From Pseudoscleropodium purum (lineage: Eukaryota > Streptophyta > Bryopsida > Hypnales > Brachytheciaceae), in the NCBI GenBank assembly GCA_963969395.1, contig OZ017795.1, forward strand, positions 23,045,063 through 23,109,062: a stretch of DNA of 64,000 nucleotides. The letters are read 5' to 3'. A model generated the notes under the pieces. That model was not told where the DNA came from. It did not search any database and worked only from the letters and a program-made list of their open reading frames with translations. A program made the position numbers and the translations under genes. This document shows, one piece after another, positions 50,301 to 62,443 of the stretch. Within the stretch, counting starts at the first letter, position 1. Each line of letters opens with the position of its first letter.

Positions 50301-50633
50301 GATAAAATGGTATACTTTAGATTTGAGGTTGTCACTTTGATTGGTGGGTTGCTACTTTGATTGATGGTTTGCCAATTTATATGCAGTTGAAGTTATTGTG
50401 TAGCCCAACACTATAATATAAGTGCAATACTATTCAAAGCAAGAAGAAAAACTTGATCATTAAATAATGTGGATTCCTTAAATCATGGAAACAACACTAA
50501 ACTTAATCATTTCAAATATTAGTAATAGTATCTATTTGGTGTAGACTACACTAAGAGATGCTTTACATCTAAAGGCCAAGTTGCCAATTTGTTATATAAG
50601 AAGACTAAAGGCTTCGCTTGTTATTTGTACAAA
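47331..50633. other. AT-rich intergenic DNA without recognised genes
   Basis: About 3.3 kb with no frame over 60 codons. Parts near 48650-48900 vaguely resemble R3, but no element could be bounded. Confidence 0.5.
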
Positions 50634-50912
50634 ATGTTGAAATCTTCACTTGCAATAAAAACAAAAGGTTGAAATCCTCACTTGTGATTCGATTAAAGGC
50701 TAAAATTTTCACTTGTGATTAGACAGAAGGTTGAAATCCTCACTTGTAATTGGACAAAAGGCTAAAAACCTCACTTATGATTGAACAAAAGGTTGAAATT
50801 CACTCTTGTAATTCGACTAAAGGCTGAAATCTACACTTGTGAGTAGACAAAAAGTTGAAATCCTCACTTTTGATTGAACAAAGGGCAGAAATTTGTGCAA
50901 TTGGACTCAAGG
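50634..50912 (+). repeat. 31-bp minisatellite array, nine units
   Basis: Units begin at 50634, 50667, 50698, 50729, 50760, 50791, 50822, 50853 and 50884: spacing is 31 bases for all but the first. The consensus begins GGTTGAAATCCTCACTTGTG and continues 'attggacaaaa'. The same core occurs once in each complete unit of the 27-kb tandem repeat (27050-27090 and 27300-27340). The array ends about 680 bp before the psbX start codon. It has no spacer/repeat alternation, so it is not CRISPR-like. Confidence 0.9.
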
Positions 50913-51592
50913 AGAATGGCCCGACCTCTAAATGTGAAGCGTCCCAAAATAGAATGAAGTTGAGTTCCAAAATGAAATAATAAGATACCGGTGAAAATTT
51001 CCCAATCAAAATTTGGCTGCTCCCATTGGTCCACGGGCGAGAGAGAGAGAGCCCGGGGGTTCCATAAAGATAGCCCGGAGGACCGAGGATAACACACGAC
51101 GCTCCCATCCGCAATCCCCCTTCCCAACTGGCTGAGACCACCCGCCAACACGCTCCTGGTTCCCCATGAGCCAATCACCGCTCTCCCTCCCCTGCCCCGG
51201 ATATTACGCTCCCCGCCCATCAATCAAAGTGTTCCCCCACCCCTCGTTCCAGTTCCCAGTTCCCAGTCCCCCCCCTCCCCCCACCCATCGGATGAGAAAA
51301 AACTCCGCTTCCGCCCTGGCTGGCTGGCTTCTTTTGATCCCCTAGCTCATCCATACATCTCGCGGTTGGCTGGTCCGTCGATTTTGGAACTCCGTTTCAT
51401 AAATTCTTCTCGGAATTTTCCTCGGGGGCTTGTGTCGTGTGTTCTTTGCACCAAAACAACAAGCTCAGTGAGATAGTGCGCACGCATCACTCCAGGGTAA
51501 CGAAGGAGCTAAGCTACACACTCCTCACACTCTTGTTCGTGATTGTGGAGGACTTTTGGTTGTTGAAGGAAGGAAGGATCGAGTCTGTAGCG
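50913..51592 (+). promoter_or_regulatory. psbX upstream region and 5' leader
   Basis: Sharply GC-richer than the DNA to its left. It contains a GA run (51041-51053), C-runs with 'agttcccagttcccagt' (51248-51268) and 'ctggctggctgg' (51317-51328). No clear TATA box is seen at a sensible distance. The reading frame continues in-frame upstream of the chosen ATG, so the leader includes some open sequence. Confidence 0.45.
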
Positions 51593-52836
51593 ATGGCGTG
51601 CGCAGCTATGACGTCGACCACTGCTGTGGTGGCCGCTTTGGCCTCCCGCGGAGTTGTTGCCAAGGCGCCAGGGGGTAATAAGGGAGTTCTGCTGATGTCG
51701 AGGAAGCAGGTGGCGCTCGGGGTGTCCAACGGCAGCCGCGTCTCCATGAGGTGATTGTGTGATTCCCTCTGTTTTTGCTTTGTTGCTGATTTGTTTGTGG
51801 AGGGAGTTGATAGGAGTGAGTGAGTGATCGGTTTGTGGTGGAGGTAGGAAATGCGAGTGGCTTGGCTTCATGATTTCGTAGTTGTTGTTGTTTTCCTTTG
51901 AGGGAGTGAGGATGAGTTTGGAAGTTGTAATCGGTTTGATGTGGAGTTGAGAAATGCGCTTGGTTTGGCTTCGTGATTTCTTGGATGTTTTCTTGGAGAG
52001 AGGAGAGTGTTTTGGTAGTTGTAATCGGTTTGTTGAGTGGAGTTGAGAAATGCGGTTTAGTGTGGCTTCATCAATGCTGGACTGTGAAATGAGAGTGAGG
52101 ATTTGGCTGTTTAGGATATGCTCTGGCGCGTGATTCGCCGTCGCTATTTGTGCATGCGGTTTAGTCTCTTTTTGGTCAATTTAATGCCGTATGTGAACCG
52201 CCGGATAGTAATCATTTGACATTTTAGCTCGTTCGAGGAATAGTAGAGTAATTTTTAGTTGCAGCCATGAACAGAGCATTCGTTCATTTGCAAGCTTGTG
52301 CTGTGGATGCTTTATCTTTCCTATAGCTATGGCGACAATCTTGATCTCAATTTTCGACCTCTTACTTACTGTAGGAGATTTCGAGCGCGATCTTGTAGCG
52401 CCATTTAAGCTTTTGAGCTCTCTTCGTGTGGATGCCCGTCGTTTGTATGGCTATGGCTATGGCCACAAAATTGATGTCAAATTTCGGCTTCATAATTGCT
52501 CTCGGAATTCTCTCTGGCGACCTTGCAAATTTTATAAGTTTTGGAGTTCCGTTCTTGTTTAAAACGATAGTGGAATTGTGAGATATAAATTTACCTCTGA
52601 CAGCAGTCTTGTGGCATTCTGACAGTGCTTCTAAGGAACACAATCTCGTCGGCCTCACCGGTTTGGCACTTGTCGCCGCTTCCGTAGTGCCCGAGATCGC
52701 CGAAGCAGCGCAACCCGGCGTGTCCGACTCGCTCCGCAACCTGCTTCTGAGCGTCGTCGCCGGAGGAGTAGTGGTGACCGTCTTGGGGGTGGCCGTGGCC
52801 GGAGTTTCCACCTTCGACCCCGTCTCCAGGCGGTGA
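51593..52836 (+). CDS. psbX: Photosystem II subunit PsbX, nuclear-encoded precursor, two exons
   Basis: PsbX is a one-helix thylakoid protein at the periphery of photosystem II near cytochrome b559, involved in quinone turnover around the QB site (family knowledge). Exons 51593-51750 and 52626-52836 join at AG|T in frame to 122 residues; the single intron is 875 bp, GT-AG. Residues 1 to about 53 are an Ala/Ser/Val/Lys-rich stroma-targeting peptide. A hydrophobic thylakoid-targeting segment follows (about 61-75) and ends in PEIAEAA (75-81), a plausible thylakoid processing site after Ala. The mature part has [15 protein letters not shown] (86-100), one hydrophobic helix and the diagnostic FDPV near the C-terminus (116-119). 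An upstream in-frame ATG at 51437 would add an unlikely 52 residues. Strong match to plant PsbX; no defects. Confidence 0.95.
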
Positions 52837-54492
52837 AAGCATCACATCCCATCAAGGTGTGATCAGAGTAAAATTATTGTCAGTATGTGAAGCATAGTAA
52901 TCTGTATAGTGCGCTTCGATTGGAATCATCTCAAAGTGTTCGGTGTATGATCATCCTCGGTGATAAGATTATTTGTCATCGCGAGCTTTTCTTGATCGTC
53001 CTTGCAGTTGTATTTTTCATTGTTTGCGACATCCTTGCCTGGTTTTCTTGCAACCCTCCCATGTGCTTTTGCAACCGCGTGCGGATTTTCTATCCGTCGT
53101 TGCAGTGGTGTGATCTATTGCGATCTCGCGTATCAGTGTGTGTATCAGGGGGATATGATATCAGTTAACGGTTTGCAGATATCATGCTTTTTCTGTACTG
53201 ATAATTTTGAACGTATTTATCACCTAGATAATAAATTTACTAAAAGTGTAGAGATCTCTAACGCTTGCTGTGATCTCAGGACAATTATCAGGACAATTGA
53301 GAGGGAAAGTGAGATTTGGTTTACGGTAGTCCTCATTTCAGTGATCATGGTAATGTATGTTGCCTGATTGTATACATGAAATGTATACCCTGGTTTATCA
53401 CCATTGTCCGGGGATTCTACATTTCCGTGAGTCATGTCATATATCCTGCACGTCTAAATGCGCAAGCATTTACTCAAATTGCAAGTACTTAGGGTACGAC
53501 CAATTAATGCGGTTTTTCGAGCTCCTTGAAATTCGCCGACGTAGAGTTTGTTTTGTTCCAACGGCACAGCCTAGCCGACTTCTAGTGGCCGTGGAGACCA
53601 ACATCCTATATCATGTGGACAGGTGCTTCGAACAGAAATCAATTCGGATTGGTGACACTGGCATTCCGTGAGAGAAGCAAAGCCCATCTATAAACTGGAA
53701 GGTGGTAAAGGTCTGAGACAGGCTGATTAGTTCAGGAAGGTTTTTTCATGGTCTAGGAAGAAGCAATGGTAGTGTTGGCACGAACGCAGTGCGGATCACA
53801 CTTTGTGCTGTCCAAACAAATCTAAGCTTATTTCCTCATTGCGAAAGGTGAGGGAGACTCATCAGTGACAATCCAATCTCTTGGTTCTCGGTTGGTCCTT
53901 TCCACTTCCTTCTTGGACAATTTCGATGGCACGTAAGAGGATGGCTTACCTGAATCCATGATTAGCCTGTCGGACGAAGTTGCACAGTGATAGATTCGGG
54001 AAGTTCTGCACCATATTAGTCTGTGGGTGCAACTGCAGAGGTGGTACGAGGTAAAGTAATTGCAACTCTAACTACTTTTTGCTAAGCATTCAGGTTATAA
54101 ATCATCTTCAATGACCATAACTTGGTATTAATATGTATATGGTACGAGTATTGAAATTGGTGTACATGATATAAGGGAGGAGATCCTAGTTGCAACTCAA
54201 TGCTTACATCCTATGTTTCTATTCTCAAATGTCCTCCATTGACTTCATAGTGGCTATGAAGTGGTACAAATTGGGTCTCTCATCATAAATATGAATATGC
54301 CATCTAAAATGCTAGTTGAAGAATCATTGAATATTCTAATTATGATGGTTCTATTGAAAATAGTATTTTCAACACCATAAATTAGAGGTATACAAAGAAT
54401 ATGGAATAATTTGGAGATGGTGTAAGCATAACCACTTTTCCTAAAAACACAACAATTGTACACTTATTTAAAGCTTTTCAATAATTGCTTAT
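52837..54492 (+). other. psbX 3' flank and intergenic DNA
   Basis: Moderate GC to about 53700, probably including the psbX 3' UTR, then AT-rich. Frames at 52887-53168, 53002-53367 and 53357-53671 overlap each other and carry no domain I recognise; they are not taken as genes. Confidence 0.4.
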
Positions 54493-55083
54493 TTAACCTT
54501 CAAAGTTCTATGACTATGTTTTCACTAGAAATACTCAAAATCTGCCATTCTTAGTACAAGTACCAAATTTTTGAAAAAAAAAACTTTTATTGACACATAT
54601 AACCGTAGGATCTTGTAGTATGATGACTAGAGGATATGTGGTAAGAGTTTTGTACATTTCCAAAAATATTGAAAATTGAGTAAGATAAAAGATTTCAAAG
54701 TTTATTTTAGAATAGGGAATTCATAACTGCTCGCAAACCAAAAAAAAATCTTCATAGCTTTTGACTCATTAATCAAAATGGAATGATTTAAAGCTTTCTA
54801 TGTATATATAACTCTAGAAAACCAATTTCAAATTTTTGTTCATGAAAGAAGTGATTCTTTTTTATTTGGACAAATTGCCCAATTATGAAAATAAGTAACA
54901 TATAAGGCTATAGCTTTTGACTCATATTTTCAAATGTCATGAAATTTATTGCATATGAAAGATATTCCTTGTCCCCACCTTCTGTTAAAGTGAGGGCCCA
55001 AAATATGGAGATCACTAGTCACATACATCTATTCAAAATTTCTATGTAGCCAAAAAACGCAATTTGGTCCTTCAAAGGATAAA
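54493..55083 (+). mobile_element. TTAA-family MITE, internally deleted copy
   Basis: The left end TTAACCTTCAAAGTTCTATGACTATG-like sequence and the right end '...aatttggtccttcaaaggataaa' match the ends of 30374-31306, and much of the interior aligns in the same orientation. About 340 bp is missing compared with that copy, and the right TTAA has decayed to ATAA. Confidence 0.75.
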
Positions 55084-56153
55084 CTTGCGTATTTAAAAGC
55101 TCTAGGAAAATGATCTTCAAATACATTGAATCTTGGAGAAAAATTCACACTAGAAATTCATTTAAAAAAATTGTAGAAGAAATTTTGAGAAGCCATAAAT
55201 TTATTGGGATTATACATATTATGTCCTTTAATCTCATATTTTTTTGGTGACCAATTTTTTAGATTTGACATGTGAAAAGAGGATTGAAAGACTTTAAACT
55301 ACTTTCATAGTTTTAACAACTTCACAATCAAACATTATAATCTTTCAATCTATAAGTGATATTGTTGTGTTTTCTTTTTTTTATGTGATCTTTAACATAT
55401 TTAGTTTAAATTTGTATGGTTACAATTCCAAAAAAAATTGATACAACTTATCAAAATGTTTCTTTTTTATTCAATTAAGCGCAAATTTCTAAAAGCTCAA
55501 AAAAGGCATTGGATATTTAGAGGTTAAGTATGTTACTTCAATTTCTTTTAACCAAGAAAATGTGTGAATTCAAGTCGAACTTCATCTCCAAAAATTCATT
55601 TGTGATTTGATTTCTCCATTCATAAGTTATGGAGAAACACTACTAGGATTTGAGTGTTTTATGATTGCAAAAATATGATTGAAGATGATTGGCAATTGCT
55701 CACAGTCACATTTTTGGATTCCATAATGTTTGGAAAAAATATGACTACAAATATGACTACTAGTCATATTTTTGTCTTTGTACTTCATGGGTGTATAATA
55801 TACATGCACGGGGAATAGCAAAACACTTCTTAGGGCACTAGTAGGGAACTGTAGGAAACCATAAGGAACCTATTATGGGAACACCAATCATATTTGTCAA
55901 TCATATTTTTGCATATATGACTACATGCAGTCATATTCTATAGTCACATTTTTGTAGGTTCACATTTTTTTGAGGTTTTTTTCGGGCAACCTCCTAAAAA
56001 TTTGGGCAACTTAAAAAAATGTAAATTCATTATTGCTTAAAATTGTAAAATCCTAGCCGTTGTTTTGGGGGGGTCTTGAAATCTTAGCCATCATTTTTTA
56101 AGGTCTTAAAACCCCAACCATCACTTCATTTGCTTCATCTTCTTTGTTGCTTT

Positions 56154-56990
56154 GTTGCTTTTTAACTCTTGTTTCTTCTTCCTCCTTTTGTTTTTCAAAG
56201 TTCTAATTGTTGTGTTATGTTTTAATTGTTGTTGTTTAGTTGTTGCTTTTTAACTCTTGTTTCTTCTTCCTTCTTTTGTTTTTTGAAGTTTTAATTGTTG
56301 TGTTATTGTGTCTTAGTTGTTGCTTTTTAACTCTTGTTTCTTCTTCCTTCTTTTGTTTTTTGAAGTTTTAATTGTTGTGTTATTGTGTCTTAGTTGTTGC
56401 TTTCTAACTCTTGTTTCTTCTTCCTTCTTTTGTTTTTTAAAGTTTTAACTATTGTGTTATTGTGTTTTAGTTGTTTAGTTGTTGCTTTCTAACTCTTGTT
56501 TCTTCTTCCTTCTTTTGTTTTTTAAAGTTTTAACTATTGTGTTATTGTGTTTTAGTTGTTTAGTTGTTGCTTTCTAACTCTTGTTTCTTCTTGTTTCTTT
56601 TGTTTTTTGAAGTTCTAACTGTTGTATTATTGTGTTTTAGTTGTTGTTTAGTTAATGAGGTTCTAGTTGTTGTTTCTTAGTTGTTACTAATATGTTGTTG
56701 CTTCTTATATCTTAGTTGTTGTTAGTTTGTTGTTGTTTCATAGTTGTTGCTTTGTAGTTGTTGCTAAGTAATTTGTTGTTGTTTCTTAGTTGATGTTAGT
56801 TTGTTGTTGTTTCTTAATTTTTTTAATTTTTAATTGTTGTTGGTTTGTTGTTGCTTTTAGTTGTTGTTAGTTTGTTGTTGCTTCAAAGTTGTTGCTAGTT
56901 TGTTATTGTTTTTTAGTTATTGTCTCTTAATTATTGCTTCAAAATTGTTGCTTCAAGGTCATTGTTTCAAGATTGTTGCCTCAAGTTGGA
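56154..56990 (+). repeat. Minisatellites inside the CACTA element
   Basis: Six units of 76-88 bp begin around 56154-56566. They are recognised by AACTCTTGTTTCTTCTTC followed by 'cttcttttg', a T-run and 'attgttgtgttattgtgt(t/c)ttag'. The AACTCTTG positions are 56164, 56252, 56330, 56406, 56491 and 56576. From 56647 this grades into simple TTGTTG/TTAGTTTGTTG repeats. The strand is strongly T-rich. Confidence 0.88.
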
Positions 56991-57179
56991 TCTTAACTCT
57001 TGTTTAATTGTTGTTTTTTAGACATTATTTTCTATTGTTTGTTATTTCTTGCCTCTTATTATCTTTTATTGTATCTTAATTTGTCTTAATCTTGATTCTC
57101 ATTGGTCTTTGGTTTTAATTTTTGTTGCTTCTTGTTATATCTTAGCTTTTACTATCTTTTAGTACTAACTTGAACAAAA

Positions 57180-57870
57180 AAATGACTCACTATAGTCATA
57201 TGCTACATCAATCAAAATCTAACTCACTACAGTCATATTCCATATCATTCAAAACATGTCTCGTTGCAGTCATATTTCATATCATTCAAAATATGACTCA
57301 TTACAGTGATATTTCATTATTTCATATCACTTAAAATATAACTCACTACAATCATATTCCGTATCACTTTAAATAGGACTCAAAATAGGACTCATTGCAG
57401 TTATATTCCAAATCACTTAAAATATGACTTAAAATATGACTCACTACAATCATGTTCTAAATCACTTAAAATATGACTCAAAATATGACTCGTTACAGTC
57501 ATATTCCACATTACTCAATACAATCATATTCCATATTACTCAAAATATAACTCATTGCAGTCATATTCCACATTAGTCAAAATATGATTGCAGTGAGTCA
57601 TATTCCACATAGGATTTTTTTATTTTACCTGGACAGCTCATGAAAAAGTCAAACCTCCAAGAATAGTCAACATATACGCCATGTTGGCAAAATATGTCTA
57701 AAAATGGTTCATTGTACTCCCAAATCCATATGATTGCAAATATGACTCACTAGTCATATGATTGAAAGTGAATGACTAAGGACGAGTCATCAACAGTGAT
57801 TTTTGCTTGAGTCACATTTCTTGATTTTGTAACTCACTGCAGTCATATTTTGTAGTCATAAAACAATCAT
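57180..57870. repeat. Subterminal repeat array of the CACTA element (TCATAT/ATATGA motif)
   Basis: Many copies of 'aaaatatgactca' alternating with 'cagtcatattcca' and 'tcatatcact', in both orientations. The related left-side cluster lies at 55660-55960. Position at the element's ends and dual orientation fit transposase-binding subterminal repeats. Confidence 0.8.
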
Positions 57871-57882
57871 TTTCTTGTAGTG

Positions 57883-60800
57883 AAAGTTCAAAAAAGGAGA
57901 AGGAGAACATTTTTATATTCTCTCTAAATTGTGTCTATAACTTTTGAACAAAAGATTTAAATTACAAACAGATTTTGAGCTAAAAGTCAATGTAAAGTCA
58001 ATGATTAATAAGTAAATTCAACCATGTTAATAATAATAGAACCATCCATTACATTTTGGTTGATGCTAACAACAATTCTATAGGGATTGCAACACCACAT
58101 GTTTGAGGTAACAAATATCTATCAAAAAATCTTTATTTACACATTATTACCATATAAGTACATAGTTGTACACGAGGAAATGCAAAATTATCAAATACAC
58201 AATATGGTGAGGCAACCAACCTCGTTATATAAAGTATAGCCCTTGAGAGCAACATTATGTTAAAGTACATTGTGCTTCCATAAAAAATGAAACCATTTTG
58301 GATCATAGAAATGTTCTAGTGACATCCAAAATACTATGTATGACCAATTTGTACCAATAAATGAGACGCTACACCAAGGCGTAGTCATCCTAAAATGTAG
58401 TGTGGATATAGCACAAACTTTGTTTCATTTATTCAAAATCAAATAAGCAAAGGCTTTGACATGTCATTGATGTACCTAATTCTAGTATACCTTTGACAAA
58501 AGTCAAAAGATGTACCATATGGTATTTCCATATTCCCTTTAGAGTACCAATTTGCAAATACATTAGAGAAATAAGTTGTATATATGAATTTATCTAGATT
58601 TATATATATGCAATCTTCATGAGGGCATGTTGTATTAGATTGGATGTTTTAGTGTATATATGAGTACATGTTTTCTTGTAGGAGATACATAATGTAAGAC
58701 AAAAATTGAAAAATAGTTGTAGTACAAAGAATGGAGAGACCAAATTATGGATCATTTATCCCCTAAAGGACCAAGAGTCCCCTTGGGGGACTTTTTGGAA
58801 TTTGAGCAAGTCTTTATAACCTCAATTTTTGATGAATTTTTTTGAAACTTTCTCATGATTTGCCCAACTTTGAATAACAATTGTAGTTATAATGCACTTG
58901 CAACAGATTGCAATTCAAAGTTGAGACACTAGGAAAGTTAGGACAAACTCCTACACATCTACAATATAATGCTCTCTAAAGCACTTTTGACAACTACTAG
59001 TGAGAATACAAGAATAATAAATAAATTTTGCGTTGTAAAGTGGCTTTAGGAATAAATATTGAATACCAATGGCAAGTGGTCTTGAATTCAATTTCAAAAT
59101 TCTTGTCAAAACTTTCTCTTGAAAACATTATTTCATCTTCAAGGCTACCAAGGACCTACATTGTGACAATTTTTGCAGAATTGATACACTCCAACAGCTC
59201 CCTCCTAAGCAGTTGTAGTGACTAATCTCCAAATCCATGTAATTGAATTTGTATCAAAAGGTTGTTGTAGAACTACCATTGCATTAAACTACATAGTTTC
59301 TTTGAATTAAAAAGACTATGTTTTAAGGTTACAAGATATAGACAAAAATCTAAAAGAGTGCATGACAATGTGGTTCTATTTTAGCACTTGCTTCAACATT
59401 GCATCAACCACTTTTCAACCTACATTATATATTCAATGCAACTTTTGTAGCCTAGAGACAAACAAGAAGTTGAATAAAGATTGACATGCTTTGTATTTAA
59501 GCATAGAACAACTTTGGGCTAATAAAATAAAAATCAATGCAAACTAAAATTTGTTTTCTACCTCTTTCATCTTTCAATTTTTCACAACAAATAGCTCCAT
59601 AGAATCCCTAAGGGAGTTGACTCATATCCATCCATTTACAGATATGTGGAGTGTGTCTATTTAGACAATAAAATTTTCCTATATATAGAATAAGAGTTTG
59701 GAAGGATTGTAGACTTTTTCAGATTTTTTTAACTCAAAATATAATTATTATTGATTTTTTAGGTAAATTGTACTATAAAACTTGTTTTGGTCATGTAGAC
59801 CTTTGTATTTTTGACCATAGGCTAGTTGCAAAATCAACCAAGGACTAGTTGCAATACTAAAAGTCTTGGAGCCAATTATAATGTCATTAGAAAAAATCTA
59901 AACCCTATAGAGGGCCATTAAGAATTTATTTTTTGGTGTCCCATAGAGCAAGTACAAAAAAATAAAAAATAAAAATAATTTGAAAAAAAATAAAAAACAT
60001 TAAAAAGCATTTAAAACATTAAAATCTTATGTGGTGCTAATGTGGCATAAATAGTGCCACATCAGCTTCTTTTATTAAAATATAAAAAACGGTTGAATTC
60101 CTTTCTAATTGCACCAAGGGGGTTTTAGGCAGTTCAGAACTCACAACCTTTTTGAAGGCTGAAATTTTTTGTAATGGCCACAACTACTCTAGGAATTATA
60201 CTATAATTAATCACTCTTCATCAATACTTAATTAGAAAGAAAATAGCTTATACTATAGAAATGGGGGGAGGGGGGATCAAAAATAGATCGGTTCTTATAC
60301 TCCTTGTTTTATAAAGTCTCATATTGGTAATATGCTTGCTCTTTTCAGTATATCAGAAATTCTCTATTGGCTCTTAAGGTGCGGTAGGTCTTTCATTAGG
60401 AAAAGTTTTAAGCCTGCAAAGAACTGTGATTCTTCAAATTACAAGGGGGAAAAAAACTTAAGGAATCTAACGGGGCACTACTAGTGCCACGTCAAATTGG
60501 CATTTTAAAATTAACAATATATATTCTTTAAATTTCAAAAAAAAAAATTTCATTTTTCATTTTTCATTAGTTTTGTATTTGCATCGTAGAGGTGATGAAA
60601 TTAAAACTAAAACAATCCTTTGTAGGGCTCAAATTTTTGTATTACTTTATTTTTTGGCAACTAGAATGCTTTGAGATGGTATAGAATTTGGGTACAAGTA
60701 GCTTTATATGTCCCTTAACTATATAACAATTTAATATACACTTGACATTGTAGTACTTTCCATTGGCTCTAGGAATCATCTCTATCCACAATGTTTTAAT

Positions 60801-61342
60801 AACTTGAGAATCCTAAAACCTAAGGTTACTTTCATAGCTCTTTTTCTTTTTCTTTGCAAGCCCATCTTCTACATCAAAGTTGATCACCAACTTGTAGTCA
60901 TATACAAGAAACATTCAATCCTAGACATTGCAAAAGACAATCATTTTAAACCTTTAAAAGTAGAGATTTAAAAAGCAAAGATTATGAAACACAACTTTTC
61001 TAATTCTTTTGGGGGTTGAACCAAGTCAGGTATGCCTTTGGAATAAACCAATTTCATAGCAACAATGCTCTGTAGTAAAGCTTACAACAACTTAATTAAT
61101 AGTTGGATTGCTACATGATAAACTTGTGAATGATGATACTAGAATCAACACTTCAAAAGAAGTTGCATTCATCTTCTTTAGCATCTATAATGTATTGGAT
61201 TGTCTACATTACAACTACTACATAAATACCTCTTCAAAAAATGATTAAGAGCAAACTTTGGTTTCTTTCCAAGTATCTTTCCTTTTACTACAAATACTTC
61301 TACAAGCAAGAGTTCTATTGATTCAAACAACAAATCAAGCCC
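57883..61342. other. AT-rich intergenic DNA with a TTAA-element fragment
   Basis: At about 58758-58870 a terminus 'ttatcccctaaaggaccaag' followed by 'ttgggggac' and 'ctcaatttttgatgaatttt' matches one end of the 32331-33238 element. No opposite end is seen. A 60-61 codon frame at 59028-59225 is not recognised. Near 60030-60060 and 60475-60495 short palindromic 'gtgccac' motifs occur without a boundary I can fix. Confidence 0.45.
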
Positions 61343-62443
61343 AATACTAGTAGAAAAATACAGTGACCAAATCAACAAAATTCAACACAAAAGTGCTGAA
61401 TTTTTTTTTGTTGATTTGGACGTGTTGATTTGAGTACATTTGAACACAAAAGTATTGATTTTTTAACAAAAAAATGTTAATTTTTTTGGTTAAATCGGTC
61501 ACATATTTTTTATTAAAATTTTCTTGAATTTTTTTTATTAAAAATTAATTAATTTTTCACATATAAGTAACCATTTCCAAACTGCCAAGTGGCAATTCCA
61601 CATGGACATTTTGGAGTGCACACGACAGCCACCATGTGGATGGCCCCATATGTCATGTATCAAGTGCCATGTAGACAACCTATGTGGCTAATGCCATCAC
61701 CAAGGTTTGAACCTTGAACCTCATGGATGAGGTTCAAAATTCAAGTCATTGCATCACTAGTAATTTCACATAATTATAAGAGGTGTAAAAACTTATTTAT
61801 TTACTTTTAGGATAATTTTCACCTTGTAAGAAGATTTTTTTTAAACTTTGAACTAATAAAAGTTGAAAAATTGATCTACCTTTCACCTCCAACAATCCGT
61901 CTAATATTTTAATTTTTCAATCAAAAGTTGTGGACAAAAATCAAAGAAAGTGTTTTAAAATGTAAAAATGAATGTCCATTTGCACCCCTCTCTGATTTTT
62001 GTCCATAACTTTTGATTGAAAGATTGAAATCTCAAATGGTTTTAGTTGTTCGAGGTGAAAGATAGTTCATTGTTCCAACTTTTGTGAGTTCAAAGATTTA
62101 AAAAAAAGTCTATTTACAAGGTGAAAATTGCCCCCAAAGTTTGCTGACTTTAGTAGACACCGAATTGTGTAGTTATTTTATTCTTAAATCTACATTGTAT
62201 ACTAAATATTTTCAAAAATTATTAAATATTCTAAATTTTTTTCAAAAGATTTTAAGAGATTTCAAAAGAATTAATAATTTTTTGTTCATATGATAATTGT
62301 ACTATTCAAATCAACAAAATAAATGAGACTATTCTATTAATTTAGGCATAATTAATAAAAACTCATAAAAATGGATGTTACAGTATCCAAATTAACAAGA
62401 AATTGTTGATGTTTTGTTAATTTGGGCAATGTTTTTCAGTATT
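61343..62443. mobile_element. TIR element of about 1.1 kb with an internal inverted repeat
   Basis: The left end AATACTAGTAGAAAAATACA...CCAAATCAACAAAA is mirrored by the right end, which on the minus strand reads AATACTGAAAAACATTGCCC then 'aaattaacaaaacatcaaca'. The arms match loosely for about 40 bases. Target duplication and superfamily are unresolved. Inside is a long foldback (61814-62129) and a patch of 'ccatgtgg'/'ccacatgg' motifs (61595-61690). No transposase. Confidence 0.6.
61814..62129. repeat. Long inverted repeat, arms of about 140 bp
   Basis: The left arm begins AATTTTCACCTTGTAA (61814). The right arm ends with its inverse 'ttacaaggtgaaaatt' (62129). Between them the arms keep pairing through 'tctacctttcacctc', 'tttcaatcaaaagttgtgg' and 'acaaaaatca', leaving a loop of roughly 30-40 bases near 61957-61990. 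It could form an RNA hairpin if transcribed. Confidence 0.85.

Larger units (their letters stand above)
55638..57882 (+). mobile_element. Non-autonomous CACTA (En/Spm-type) transposon, 2.2 kb, with AAA target duplication
   Basis: The left end starts CACTACTAGG at 55638. The right end, read on the minus strand from 57882, starts CACTACAAGAAAATGA, the standard CACTA terminus. The ends stay complementary for about 45 bases through TGTTTTATGA and AAAATATGA. Both flanks read AAA (55635-55637, 57883-57885), the expected 3-base duplication. AATATGAC/GTCATATT motifs are scattered in both orientations near both ends, especially 57180-57870, as expected for subterminal transposase-binding repeats. No transposase frame is visible. 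The middle is minisatellite (56154-56990). Confidence 0.9.

Noticed and set aside
50634..50912. Regularly spaced repeats suggesting a CRISPR array
   Set aside because: The whole 31-bp unit is repeated with no unique spacers, in a plant nuclear context. It is a minisatellite.
52887..53671. Three overlapping plus-strand frames after psbX
   Set aside because: They overlap in different frames and lack domains. More likely 3' UTR and flank.
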